The notes beneath the pieces were generated by a model that had not been told where the DNA came from, ran no database searches, and worked only from the letters and a program-made list of their open reading frames with translations. From Gigaspora rosea (taxonomy: Eukaryota; Glomeromycota; Glomeromycetes; Diversisporales; Gigasporaceae): a stretch of DNA of 64,000 nt. The stretch's first letter is position 1; the number at the start of each line of letters is the position of its first letter. Location: contig QKWP01000073.1 of the NCBI GenBank assembly GCA_003550325.1, forward strand, positions 94,891-158,890, in the 5' to 3' direction. Shown here in pieces: positions 22,224 to 33,604 of this stretch. The translations under genes and the position numbers were made by a program.

Positions 22224-23190
22224 ACACCAACCTGGCCGCCAGAGTCGTACCGGAGGAAAAGGACCTATGTTACGGAATTAGATACCAAGGTGAGGGAGTC
22301 CATCAGGCGCATAAAGCCGGGCCGACCAATCCTTCCAGGCTAACTGGTTTGGTAGTTTGGGAGGGATCAGTAAAGGTTGGAAGAAGGGTTGGATGTGAGT
22401 ACTGGAGATCGGAATGAACCTGCAAGGGCAAACGGAACTTACTGGCCAATGAGAAGTGGAAGTATAGAGGCGTGTACGTGTCAAGACCCAACGGAGCTCT
22501 GGGCGCACCCATATGGAAGTCTTAGGACGTTAAGAAGATTTGGGACCACCAATATAGGTATAGCTGGTACAAGTGCATGTAGTGGTGTGAAAGCCGGGTC
22601 AGCCGGCCGCCTCATGATGCCATCCAACTATGCTTGGTACTGGAAGCCTCGGCCGGGTCAGCCGGGCATGGCGAAACATGCCTGGATGCCTCATCACCAT
22701 AGGGGTGAATACAGTCGTTCACATATTTCCGAATTCAGAACGCTAAATCCTGGGTCCCGAAGTTACAGAAAAATTAGTTAGTTGCGGTAGCATGCAGGCT
22801 TGAGATACTTACCTAATGTAGTAGAGGCAGCTGCATGGCTTGAGATACGAACTCCCAAGAAGTACGCTAGTAGGGAATCTTGGGTGTACCAATTTGGAAG
22901 CACAAAGCGCCTACTTGGAATCACATACACCAAATTGGAAGTGACGATACTAGGAAATGTGGGTAAAGTGGCAGACATGTAAATACTAATCAGCAGCTAG
23001 GAAGGGATGTACAAAACCAGGCTGGCTATATAAATGGGAATATGGCAGGCTCTGGTAGGTTTAGATCGTGAATAAATAGTCCAAGTCTCGGTACTTAAGT
23101 AGATAGTACAAAGATTGTAAGCAGTAATATGTAATGATCAATATACATTTAATAAAGTCCAGAGGCATGACCTCACCTTAATAACAAAAA
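22224..23190 (+). mobile_element. SINE-like retroposon copy, plus strand
   Basis: It starts ACACCAACCTGGCCGCCAG, mirrors the minus-strand copy at 21081-20480 for several hundred bases, and ends TTTAATAAAGTCCAGAGGCA with an A-run at about 23187. Several open frames of 60-134 codons cross it on both strands but none resembles a protein. They are chance frames in GC-richer sequence. Confidence 0.7.
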
Positions 23191-23640
23191 AAAAACCCCC
23201 CAACCGACAAAAAAAAAAAAAAAACTTCGGGGCATCTCGATTTTGGAAAACCACATTTATTATTACATTAAAAATTACATCATAAAACTTATAAAAAAAA
23301 AAAAAAAAAAACCAGCTGAATTTGCACCAAATCCAATAACGACAAGTTCAACGACAAGTTTTAATAACTAAAAAAGTTCGACAAAAAAAAAAAAAAAACT
23401 TAGCGGCATCTCGATTTTGAAAAACCACTTAAACGGTGCTGGGAATTCAAAGCCGTCGCAGAATCATTTTTCCGGTGAAATACTGGTGGAATACCGTTAG
23501 CAACAATTTCTGTCCCGATAATTTAATTTACTAAACATTCCCGTTTCCGTCGCACAATATAACAATAATTTTTTCTGGTAGAATATCACTAGCAATTTCT
23601 GTCTTGATAATTTCGTTATCTATATATATGTATATATAAA
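23191..23640. repeat. A-rich region with duplicated 50 bp block
   Basis: The block CGACA-(A)n-ACTTCGGGGCATCTCGATTTTGG is at 23204-23254 and again, slightly changed, at 23378-23428. Other pairs (GCAACAATTTCTGTCCCGATA and AGCAATTTCTGTCTTGATA) show further local duplication. It looks like stacked 3' tails of retroposed sequence. No gene seen. Confidence 0.5.
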
Positions 23641-23649
23641 AAAAAGGGA

Positions 23650-23910
23650 ATATGTTTTCTACGCACCCGCATGGTTGAGCATCCCTTCCCCAAATGCTCC
23701 AATTTTGTAAATAAACTAAGTGCGTGAGATAAGTTAGGGCCTTAACATTAGAGGCTATGGGGTTAGAATAACGTTTATTATATGTAAAATTTCATTTCCG
23801 GCATTTTTAATTAGTGCACCAAGATCAATTTAAATATTGGTTTTCGCTTTATTCTTCTTTTACGCGTGTTCGAATTCTTCGTCAGGCTGATCCGGGAGTT
23901 TGTACCGTAT
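23650..23910 (+). repeat. Dispersed repeat shared with 56948-57272
   Basis: Blocks such as TTTTGTAAATAAACTAAGTG, TTTTTAATTAGTGCA, CTTTTACGCGTGTT and GAATTCTTCGTC occur in the same order here and at 56990-57200. The terminal inverted repeats visible there (ACTTATTTGCGCGGGTAA) are missing here, so this copy is partial. Confidence 0.6.
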
Positions 23911-24566
23911 TACACATATGTACGCCATACTGATTTGTTTTGCATATTGATGATAATCTGATGATACCTTTTAATGTACGTATTGGCATATTTCAAAGAA
24001 AGTGACTCTTTATAAACAACTTGATTAGTCCTGAGATAGGGCAAGCATTGAACAAGACTATACATGGACAACATACCAGTAATATTCTAAATGAGCTATT
24101 GTGGCCTCATACCTTTCCTTCAACTGTACGAATTTCCTCAGGATTAGTTCAACCTTTTTCATAAGCTTGAGCCGCATAATCAGCTCTAATATTTCTACTT
24201 TTATAGTGAAAAAGGTGGTTATTGTCAATCAAAAAATTTTAACGAGGTGCACTTTGTAAAACAAAAAAAAAAAGAAAACTTCCCTGAAACCCATTAACAA
24301 AACACATTCTGGCGACGCAAACAGATCTAGCACAAAGACACATAATAAGATACATAAACAAAAGCCTAGTAATAATTCACGTAGAATGTCAAAACAAGTT
24401 ATAGTCATTAAAGTGCTACTTAGACCTCATAGTGTTCATTTAGGATATCACACGATTAATTAAATGGAGGTAAATGATAACAGCTACAAATTACGCTATA
24501 TTACCACCACATTTATCAATTTTATACTTATGCTTATTCTTGTTTTTTGTATCTTTACTAATTTAG
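23911..24566. other. No supported gene
   Basis: AT-rich. A minus-strand stretch near 24220-24110 gives about 30 coding-like codons (RADYAAQAYEKG) with one in-frame stop, but no family is recognised. It may contain the left end of the MULE that follows; no terminal repeat was found. Confidence 0.3.
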
Positions 24567-26249
24567 ATGCAAGATGAGAATGTAAATGACCTTGAATTTG
24601 GTGGACCGGCACATGACTCTGAGTATGAAGGACCAAATGATTCTGTAGATTTTGCTTATGAAAATAGTGACTTGGATTTAGGCATTTCTGAGAAAAAACT
24701 ACATGAAGAAATGAATTTTCGAAGTTGGGAAGAAGCATTAGATATGATAAAAATGTATGCACAACAAGAAGGTTTTGGGCTAAGAAAAGGTCGCAGTGAA
24801 AAGACTTCTGATGGAGTTATACGAAAACGAACCATGCTTTGTGAGCACAGTAGCAAGTATAAACCAAGAAACATGCCTTTAGCTAGAGAAACTACCACCA
24901 AATATATAAAGTATCTGTGGCACGTAAATTTGTCGCAACCAATAAAAAACAATTCTAATGGAACCATTTATATTACAACTTTGAACAATGAACATAACCA
25001 TAGCCTGTCTTCCCATAGAGTGAAGTTTTTAATGATCGTGAATTTACTCAAGAAATGCATACGTGAGTAGAGTTCTACTTAAATGAGGTTAAACTTAAAC
25101 TACTACAGATTCAAAAGGCTTTACAAAAGGAATTTCCTAATCACAAAATTCATCTTTCTAAGAATTATAAAGTAATAGCAAAATTTTACTGTGAGAAGCG
25201 GAGAGATGTTTCTAATGACGCTGCATCTTTGTATGACGATTTAATAAGAAGAAAGGATAAAGATCCCTATTGGTTTATTGCAATTAATTGGGACAGAGAA
25301 ACGAATAGTCTTCGAAGACTATTTTGGATGTCCCCTGATCAAATAATTCTTTGGATGGAATTTAGCGATATTGTTTTAAATGATAATACAGCAAAAACAA
25401 ATCGCTATGATATGGCCCTTTCCCTCTTTTTGTGCATTGATAACCATGGGACTTCTCGACTAGTTGGTTGTGCACTTATGGATGATGAGTCAGCTAATTC
25501 CTACCAGTGGGTTTTACAACAAACAAAGAAAGCTATAGGCGGTTGTGTACCTGGCGTTATCATAACTGATGCTGATCTGGCCTTGGACCTTGCAATCTTT
25601 GAAGAATATGAAACATCATATGCTATGCACTGTATTTTTCATATTTTTCAAAATCTCACTCGAAACCTTGAGGCATGGTTGGGTGAAAGGTATCATGAAT
25701 TTGTCAGAGACTTTTATATAGCACGAAACTCGTTAATTCCGGAAGTTTTTGAACATAAGCGGGCACAATTGTATGAAAAGTATAATGATTCTAGAGTGGT
25801 CAAGTATTTACGAACATTATATTCATCAAAAAAAGCATGGGCACGTGCATACACAGCAAAGGTCTTTACTGCCAGTATCCAGACAACGTCACGGGTCGAG
25901 AGTTATAATGCTCAAATTAAAAGACTTGTTTTAAATTCTAGTATTAGCCTTGTTGAACTTGCTGAAGTTTTAGATGCAAGCATATGTGAAGAATGCAAAA
26001 AGGCAAAATACCTTTATTGAAAACCCAAATTCCACTAACGTCATCTGCCCTTACACTGCCACAAGCGTTATTTCCTGAAGTCGATGAGGCTTTATGCCAT
26101 TTTCTTACACCTGCGATGATAAAAGTCCAATGGTTTCAAATCAAAAGCTGTTTAAATTATCAGGCGTCTGTTATTTCAAAAGACGAGTTAATCGAATATC
26201 AAGAGGTATGCGAATTTTTAGGGTTAGGGTACTATTTTTAATGCTGGCG

Positions 26250-26425
26250 AGCTCTATTTGATAGAAATTTCTTCGATAGGCCATTTACCTGATATCATGT
26301 AGGGTTAGGGTTTGTATTTTTATTAGTTGTAGGTATAATTAGTAAATTATCGCCTTGTGTGATATCAGGTAAATGGCCTTTCGGGAAAATGACTATCAGA
26401 AAATTCGATGTAGCTACTGTATTAG
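26250..26425. mobile_element. Small MITE in MULE
   Basis: The inverted pair GGCCATTTACCTGATATCA (26277) and TGATATCAGGTAAATGGCC (about 26362-26380), with weaker inverted similarity outward, defines a short foldback that interrupts the transposase between the DDE domain and the SWIM finger. A GGGTTAGGG motif lies inside. The boundaries are approximate. Confidence 0.6.
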
Positions 26426-26822
26426 TGATACAAATCGGAAATTAAATTAATCAATTAGTTGTAAAGTTGACAACTAATCGATTTGAATTTTACAAACCCA
26501 ACTTAGTTGATTAATCGATTAGTCGACTAATTGATTAATCGATTGGCCAACTAATCGATTAATCGACTAATTAGTCAATTGGTCGTTTAATCAAAAGAAT
26601 ATTATCCCGGCTGTTTCAGCTGCGTATTTTACCAAGTTTTATTTATTATTTATTCAACTAATCGATTGATCAATTGATTAGTCAACTAATTGAATAATTG
26701 ATTAGTTGATTAATCAATTGGCCAACTAATCAATTAGTTGTATAGAATCGATTAATTGATTAGTTGGATAAAATGATCTATCAATTAATCGATTAAAAAA
26801 TTTTCATCGATTTGTATCACTA
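26423..26822. mobile_element. MITE with TAGTGATACAAATCG ends
   Basis: Inverted ends TAGTGATACAAATCG and CGATTTGTATCACTA enclose degenerate repeats of AATCGATTAATCAACTAATT. No convincing target duplication was found. A relative with one matching end is at 33252-33604. Confidence 0.75.
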
Positions 26823-27879
26823 ATAGCTATGCGTTATATTGTTTTTAGAGGCACTTTTGAAAATTATATTAACTGCACTTTTTTATTTAAGCCCGAACCA
26901 GATGCTACCCAGTTTGTTGAAGACGACGAAGACGTAATGCAGGTTTCCATAAATTATATATTAAGAAACGTTGACGTTAATAAGATAGAAGAAACTTGGG
27001 CTATCCGTACAATCACGGCTTCAAAGTTCTGCCATTTTATTGTTCTCCTTTCTGATAAAACCTACGTATGTTCTTGCATGGGGCTTGTAAATCGTGGAAT
27101 AATTTGTCGTCACTTTTTTCAAATGATGTTATGCAGTCATGTTGCTGCATTCCACATTACACATATTCACAAAAGGTGGTATAACGATATTCATAGCGAT
27201 TTATGAGAAGAGCTCTATATTATTGCCACACAGTTTAGTAAGGACCACCTTCAATGTTCGTCCGCAAATCTAGTGAGATGTAATACCAATGAATTATTTA
27301 CACCCCTAGTTGATCTACGAAATGAAAGAAGAGACGATATCAATGAATGAAAGATGTATGGAGAATTGTGGGGTGTTGCACGAGATATAACACAAAAGGC
27401 AGTTCGATTTCGCAGACAAGATGTTCTTAAAATACTACAGGATTTATTGATTGAGATACAAGAGGATGAGTCAGCAAGCAGCCCGGCTGATAGTAATAAT
27501 GAAGAAATATGCAGTAATAGTAATAATAGCATATGCGACAATGAAGACGAAGATGATAAGGAAAATGATTCACTGGTTGAAATATCTCTTCAGAACCCCA
27601 AAAGACGTAAAGCGATAGGGCACCCAAAAAGTTCTAAACGAATCAAGCGATCAGAAGAATTAAAGCCAAAAAAGCGTCAAAATCAATGTGGGAATTGTGG
27701 CAAATATGGGCATTATAGGCCTAAATGTACAAAAAAGTAATTAGATAAGAATGTTTTAACAAATTACTTGTGTAATGAGTTTTTTTTTCAATAAAATACT
27801 GGTTGCATAGTGCAAATTATAATACTGTAAGAAGTTGGAAAATATGATCTTGTTACAGATAATTATTAGGAAGTAGACA

Positions 27880-28606
27880 TAGAAAATTTTCTTAATCGAT
27901 CATATGATCGATCATTTATTAAATGTTCGAAAGTTTGATCGATTGAACTAAAATCGATTAAAAATTAAAGATCAACCTAATTATTTGTACAATTATATGA
28001 CCAATCATATGATCGATCATTATCATTATAATAAAAAAATTTTTTTTGTTATAATCGTATCTCTGATAAGATACATTTATTCTTTATCAAGACCATAATC
28101 ATAGAGAAACGATAGTCCTCCGCTATTTCATGCACAAATCGTTGTAATTGCATAGATTTTGAAATATGACTATTATGATCATTAGAAAACGGTAAGAGAA
28201 GCAAGAGATTATCTTAATAGTTCTGAATGTGTAATCAACAACGTAAGAAAGGAAAGATTGTTAATTGACAAGGCAAGGGTATTTGAGGTCTTTGATTAGT
28301 AGAAAAGGTTGTCTTTCTTTTCATCTTATCACTTCCGCCTGTCTCTCAGTAACTTGCAAACCAAAAGGTAGTATATTGACGCTTGTTTATTGGTTAGTGC
28401 AGATAGGTCTGCGGCTGCTGCAAACAGTGCAAAGATCCTTGCTTGGTTATTAGACTCTGTAGCCCCATAAGCATTGTAAGGATCCCTCCTTGTTTTGGTA
28501 ATTAAACTCCAAGGTTACTGTTCACTTTGGTACGTACTCAAAAAATTTTTTTATATGATCGGTCACGATTAAACAGAATAAATGATCGATCATTTCGTCA
28601 TCTCTA
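27880..28606. mobile_element. hAT-type MITE with GATCGATCATTT core
   Basis: It starts TAGAAAATTTTC and ends TCATCTCTA, with an exact 8 bp duplication AGTAGACA (27872-27879, 28607-28614). Subterminal inverted motifs CATATGATCGATCATTT and AATGATCGATCATTT face each other. The interior 28060-28540 is noncoding; one short frame there (28265-28453) has no recognisable product. Confidence 0.82.
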
Positions 28607-28709
28607 AGTAGACATCTAATATCACATATACTAAATGACTATTTATTCAAATGCTTAATTTTTATCGCTGCTAACTATGGGAAATGTGTATATATTATTC
28701 GACTAAAAT

Positions 28710-28819
28710 TTTTGAATAAAGGTAAATTGGCTCAACCGGGCAAATGATTGGCTTACATGTGCCGCTTCGTGGCACATGTTTATTTGCCCGGTTGGAACCA
28801 ATTTACCGTTATTCAAAAT
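28710..28819. repeat. Compact hairpin, about 110 bp
   Basis: GGTAAATTGG, CAACCGGGCAAAT and ACATGTGCC on the left are mirrored on the right around GCTTCGT, with flanks TTTTGAATAA / TTATTCAAAA. TTTACCGTTATTCAAAA is repeated immediately downstream. It is a minimal MITE or remnant. Confidence 0.8.
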
Positions 28820-29287
28820 ATTTACCGTTATTCAAAATTTATGATCATGATTGGTGCTACTTTTTATTTTAGAGGTCTTATGTATTGCATTTGCCAAAAT
28901 AGCATTCCAGAATGTTATTTAGGCAAATATAGTAATTGAACTTATTTGAAGATAGTTACCTTTTAATGCAAAGGAAAAACACCGTAAATTGGTTCACTAC
29001 TTTCATATTGGAAAATTTTATATAGACAGTCTCTACTAGAGGCGTATTGACTTGGCGAGTGTTCTTCCCACTATTTTATTGTTTATTTTACTAACTAAAA
29101 CTAACATCAACTTTCTTTACTTATTTAAGGATTTCTTTATTAGGATCTTGGGCCCTACTGGGCACTAAAAAGGATAAACATAAAGCATCCACTTATTTTC
29201 TAACATCTGGACGATATTATCAAGATGGAATTGGAGTCAAAAAGAATGTATGTAAGGCATTCATTTGCTATCAAAAATCAGCTGATA

Positions 29288-29462
29288 CAGTGTAACCCCG
29301 CAATAGTCACATTCGCATTAGTCACAATCTCGCTATAGTCACCTTAATTTTCCTATTTGATTATATATACTATATATAAATTTTATCTCGCAATAGTCAC
29401 AATCTCGCAATAGGCACATAGAAAGTCCGATTTTGACACGTGACTATTGCGGGGTTTGACTG
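29288..29462. mobile_element. Mariner-type MITE, first copy
   Basis: Ends CAGTGTAACCCCGCAATAGTCAC and GTGACTATTGCGGGGTTTGACTG with TA on both sides (29286-29287, 29463-29464). The interior repeats CTCGCAATAGTCACAATCTC. It is inserted in the Sel1 sequence and is 175 bp long. Confidence 0.93.
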
Positions 29463-29926
29463 TATTGGTAATGCTGATGGAATCTTTGAACCTGGTAAAT
29501 ATTATTAAAATGAAATCAGTGTTGAAAAAAATGATTCATTTGTTAACAAAAATCAGCTGATATGGGTAATGCAAATGGAATATTTGAACTTGGTAATTGT
29601 TATCAAAATGAAATCGGCATTAAAAAGGACAAACGTAAGGCATCCACTTATTTTCTAGCATCTGGACGTTATTATCAAGATGGAATTGGAATCAAAAAGA
29701 AAAGAATAAACCTAAGGCATTATTTGTTATCAAAAATCAGCTGATACGGGTAATGCTAATGCAATATTTGAGCTTGGTAATTGCTATCAAAATGGAATAG
29801 GTGTTAAAAAGGATGAACATAAAGCATCCACATATTTTCTAACATCTGGACGATATTATCAAGATGGAATTGGAGTCAAAAAGAATGTATGTAAGGCATT
29901 CATTTGCTATCAAAAATCAGCTGATA

Positions 29927-30101
29927 CAGTGTAACCCCGCAATAGTCACATTCGCATTAGTCACAATCTCGCTATAGTCACCTTAATTTTCCTATTTGAT
30001 TATATATACTATATATAAATTTTATCTCGCAATAGTCACAATCTCGCAATAGGCACATAGAAAGTCCGATTTTGACACGTGACTATTGCGGGGTTTGACT
30101 G
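29927..30101. mobile_element. Mariner-type MITE, duplicated copy
   Basis: This is the same 175 bp element offset by 639 bp, carried along by the tandem duplication and not a second insertion, since its flanking Sel1 sequence is identical too. Confidence 0.93.
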
Positions 30102-30699
30102 TATTGGTAATGCTGATGGAATCTTTGAACCTGGTAAATATTATTAAAATGAAATCAGTGTTGAAAAAAATGATTCATTTGTTAACAAAAATCAGCTGAT
30201 ATGGGTAATGCAAATGGAATATTTGAACTTGGTAATTGTTATCAAAATGAAATCGGCATTAAAAAGGACAAACGTAAGGCATCCACTTATTTTCTAGCAT
30301 CTGGACGTTATTATCAAGATGGAATTGGAATCAAAAAGAAAAGAATAAACCTAAGGCATTATTTGTTATCAAAAATCAGCTGATACGGGTAATGCTAATG
30401 CAATATTTGAGCTTGGTAATTGCTATCAAAATGGAATAGGTGTTAAAAAGGATGAACATAAAGCATCCACATATTTTCTAACATCTGGACGATATTATCA
30501 AGATGGAGTTGGAGTCGAAAAGAATATACGTAAGGCATTCATTTGCTACAATCAAAAGATAAGTATTACATTAGGTTCTGTATTATTTTACCAGCAATCA
30601 TTTCAAAGACCTAACGACAATGACTGGAATTGCTTTGTCTATGAAATAAGCTATCGGTGGATTATGTTATCTACGAATAAGCTTGTTGGTGAAAGATGG

Positions 30700-31075
30700 T
30701 GTCTTTGAAGGAATTGTTGATGAGTTGATCAGAACTGATTACACTATAATATCGACAGATAGGAAGGTATAAAGAATCACTCGCAGATTTACTAAATTAT
30801 TAGAAATTGAATTAACTTACTGAATGATGGGTAGATATAAGAAGTCACTCGAAGATTATTATGCAATTTTAGGAATTGAACCAAATAATATAACAGCGTC
30901 AAGTCAAATTATGATATAATCGCATTTCCTTTTATTTTACTAATGATTTCATTCTGTTTATTAGGTTTTTCTCATCAATTTCTGTTATTTTCTAACATCT
31001 AGACGATATTACCAAGATGGAATAGGAATCAAAAAGAATAAACCTAAGGCATTCATTTGTTAGTACCAACGATGA
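30700..31075 (+). pseudogene. TPR/Sel1 repeat remnants
   Basis: Coding-like pieces MMGRYKKSLEDYYAILGIEP (about 30825-30890) and, earlier, KESLADLLNY match the TPR consensus spacing seen in repeat proteins of this lineage. A last Sel1 fragment (SRRYYQDGIGIKKNKPKAFI-like, about 31000-31060) follows. All are out of frame and short. Confidence 0.6.
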
Positions 31076-31900
31076 CTCCAACAATTGTAAAAAAAAACTA
31101 TGATATTAAAAAAAAATAATTAAAAAGAAAAAAAAAAGGAAAAAAAATCCAAACTTGTGACAGAATGACAATGATGTAAAAAACACCTACTGCAAAAGAA
31201 TCCTGCGAAAACGTATACCCAATTCTGAACTCGATGAAAGAATACAAAACCTACAAAAAAAAAGAAAAAAAAGAAAAGCATATTAATAAGGTTAATAAAT
31301 ATACATATAATATAAAAAAAAACAAAAAAAAAGAAACCTTACTGGAGTCGCTTCGTTGACGATTTGTTTGGTCAAAATTTCTGTTATAATAAATTTAAGA
31401 CTGTCTTGAGTGCATGATTGAAACCCTATGCAAGCCAAGCAAAAAACAAGAAAAAAACAAATACCAAATACAATTATAAAAAAAAAACTTCCAAACCTGG
31501 CGTAAGAAACACCTCATTTCTGAACCCAATGAAAAAATTCAAGGCCTGCAAAAAAAAGAAAAGATTATATATATACTGTATATATATATATATAATAAAA
31601 AATAAACCAAAAGAGAAACTCACTTTGTTGGCAATTTGTTCGGTTACAGAACCCCAAAAAACTATGACACCAATGATGACAATGACAACAATACCACGAC
31701 AATACCAACAATGACACCAACAATAAAACTAAATCTGAAAGATGATAAGCTAAAAAAAAAAAATTAGTAAGTGGAAAAGCGAAACAAAAGCAAAGCAAAA
31801 CAAAAGCAAAGCAAAACAAAAAAATTGATTATCATAGTGCATAAAAAAAAATTTATATATGATCACCAATCACTAGCTGATTATATAAGGATCACTATGC
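31076..31900. repeat. A-rich, internally duplicated noncoding stretch
   Basis: Poly(A)-rich blocks alternate with two diverged copies of a motif set (AAACACCT...TTCTGAAC...AATGAAA near 31165-31250 and 31505-31550, and AGAAACCTTACTGGAGTCG / AGAAACTCACTTTGTTGGC). The 98-codon frame at 31418 is Lys/Thr-rich and not protein-like. A short tandem of AAACAAAAGCAAAGC is at about 31784-31820. Confidence 0.5.
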
Positions 31901-31914
31901 ATATGTAAAATTTG

Positions 31915-32247
31915 GGTCTAGAATAAAAATAAAAATTAATATAAACCTCTATAAGGTTTATATTATTAACATAAAACCCGGGTCTAGGTTAAGATTTTTC
32001 TTTTTAATTTATAATTTATTTATACTGTAATTTATTTTATTTTTTAATTTATTAAAACTAAAATCAGCCAATTAGCAATCATTATTATTCTAATAAGACC
32101 GGACCGGGTATTACGCTAGTTTTACCCAGGCAGATATTTGTGTGTGTCCGAACCCGTATTGATTCTAATAAATCAAGGGTCTGAACTTGATCTGTCAACG
32201 AACCGGACCAGATCCCGAACTTGACCTGGATTTTTTGCAGAACACTA
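31915..32247 (-). mobile_element. Partial hAT-type MITE, TAGTGTTC(C)GCA family
   Basis: Read on the minus strand it begins TAGTGTTCTGCAAAAAATCC and aligns with the left part of 6313-6865 (GACCCTTGATTT, CTGGTCCGGT-like, ATTGGCTGATTT). The other end is not found. Its terminal TA is the first two bases of the target duplication of the large hAT element, so that element landed at the MITE's edge. Confidence 0.6.
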
Positions 32248-33251
32248 ATTGCAGGGATGGCTAAAGCCAGGTGCGTCTATATGTTTTTGATTATTTAATT
32301 AAAATTAGTGTAAGGGTTAGTTAGGGGTTAGGGTTAGAGCTTAACTTATAAGTAAAATTGTCTTCTCGATATTTTTTATTAATGCTCCTAGATAGGTTTA
32401 GACACTTACTCATTTTTTGTATTTTCGGCGCTTTTCACTTTTTTTCTTTGTTTTTTTGTCTTGTCGGGCTGATCCATATAGAGATTGTACCTGTAGAAAA
32501 AATCGCTACCCGGGTATCCGCGGGTTTACTCATCGAGTAACCCAGGTGATTAGCAGATATATCTGTGTATAAAATTTTACCCGATAAACCCGGATGATCG
32601 GTGATATAATCAGGTGATTCAATCGAATAGTTGAAAATTATTTACAACTAGTTGATCGATCGTCACATGTTTTTTTTTAAATTCTGCTAATCGAACGTCG
32701 CATATTTTTTAAATTATTCGTATCCGTCGCATAATCCTATCATCGCATATTTTTTGATAAAGGGTAACTGCTTCTGTTAAGTGTTTCGAAATTATTTTTG
32801 TAGAGCTTAACGCTTTTACTCTTATTTCAAAGGTTATAACAGGTTATAACTTAACAAAGTTATTCGAATAAGATTTTTACAATAGTAACGAGGACAAAAA
32901 AAGTAAGACAGAATGACTTATTATAGGCAAAACTTAAGAGATAAGTACTTTAACGTATCTACTCTGATTTCGAAGGGTTTAATATTTTACCAAGTTATTC
33001 ACTTCTTTTCTTCTAAGCTCCCACCATTTTTATTTCTAGCAACTGAAGCCACGCTTTTATACTTTTTAGATTTGGTACAGCGATTAATGTACAGTATTAA
33101 AGCGATAAATGACGTTAATGTGATTAATGACATTAATGCAATTAATGCAATTAATGACATTAATGCTAATAATCACATTATGTTTTTTCTTTCCCTACTA
33201 CGATAAGAAGAAGATTAGAATAGTTATTCAATTTTGGACAAAGCCTCAAAT

Positions 33252-33604
33252 TAGTGATTACCGATCTATACATTATCTAGTTAGTTAACTTGCATTCAAT
33301 AATATATTTAATCTTAAATAAATATTTTAATTTATACATACAGTACATATATTTTACAATAATTGATTAGCATTGTAATTAGTAAATTTAAATACAATAA
33401 TGCTAAGATCTTATAATAATGCATATCAACTAATCAACTGATTTGATTAATTTTAGTTGATTAATTAATTAATCGATTAATCGATCGATTAATCAATTAC
33501 AATTAATTAACTAATCGATTAATCGATTAAGTTGATTTTAAAAAATGGAATCGATTAGTTGTCAATTAACTAATCGATTTTTCAACTTTCGATTTGTATC
33601 ACTA
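33252..33604. mobile_element. Probable MITE, CGATTTGTATCACTA end
   Basis: The right end CGATTTGTATCACTA matches that of 26423-26822, and the interior has the same ATCGATTAATCAATTA low-complexity sequence. A candidate left end TAGTGATTACCGATC at 33252 is weak. No target duplication was seen. Confidence 0.45.

Larger units (their letters stand above)
24567..27740 (+). pseudogene. MULE (FAR1-type) transposase relic
   Basis: Order of parts: an acidic N-terminus and FAR1-like DNA-binding region (24567-25070; FRSWEEALDMIKMYAQQEGF), the MULE DDE domain (25229-26020), a SWIM zinc finger (about 27050-27140; YVCSCMGLVNRGIICRHF) and a C-terminal CCHC knuckle (CGNCGKYGHYRPKC, about 27690-27730). Catalytic residues appear present: Asp in NDNTAKTNRYDM, Asp in ITDADLALDL, the CxxH in HCIFHIFQNL and Glu in SRVESYNAQIK. 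The frame is broken between 25070 and 25229, near 26010, and by MITEs at 26250-26822; stops also lie near 27207 and 27350. No terminal repeats or target duplication were found. Confidence 0.88.
29182..30459. repeat. 639 bp direct tandem duplication
   Basis: Two head-to-tail units offset by 639 bp read the same base for base on inspection, apart from small differences at the outer edges. The unit includes both Sel1 coding remains and a 175 bp MITE, so the duplication is younger than the MITE insertion. Confidence 0.9.
29130..30560 (+). pseudogene. Sel1-like repeat gene relic, tandemly duplicated
   Basis: Repeated translations such as GNANGIFELGNCYQNEIGIK, KASTYFLASGRYYQDGIGIK and KAFICYQKSAD are canonical Sel1-like (TPR-like) units of about 36 residues. 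The units are out of frame with each other and broken by stops, and the longest open piece is 60 codons. A 639 bp block (about 29182-29820 and 29821-30459) is duplicated head to tail, giving identical 60-codon frames at 29562 and 30201. Each block holds a mariner-type MITE. Sel1 proteins usually act as adaptor scaffolds; no kinase or other partner domain is visible here. Confidence 0.8.

Noticed and set aside
22278-22982. Several overlapping open frames of 60-134 codons on both strands
   Set aside because: They lie in the GC-richer body of a SINE-like copy, are not alike any protein, and are not conserved in the inverted copy.
29182-30459. CRISPR-like array
   Set aside because: Only two long units with coding remnants, no regular spacers, and a eukaryotic context.
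31418-31714. 98-codon Lys/Thr-rich frame
   Set aside because: Produced by A-rich low-complexity sequence with no start context or domain.
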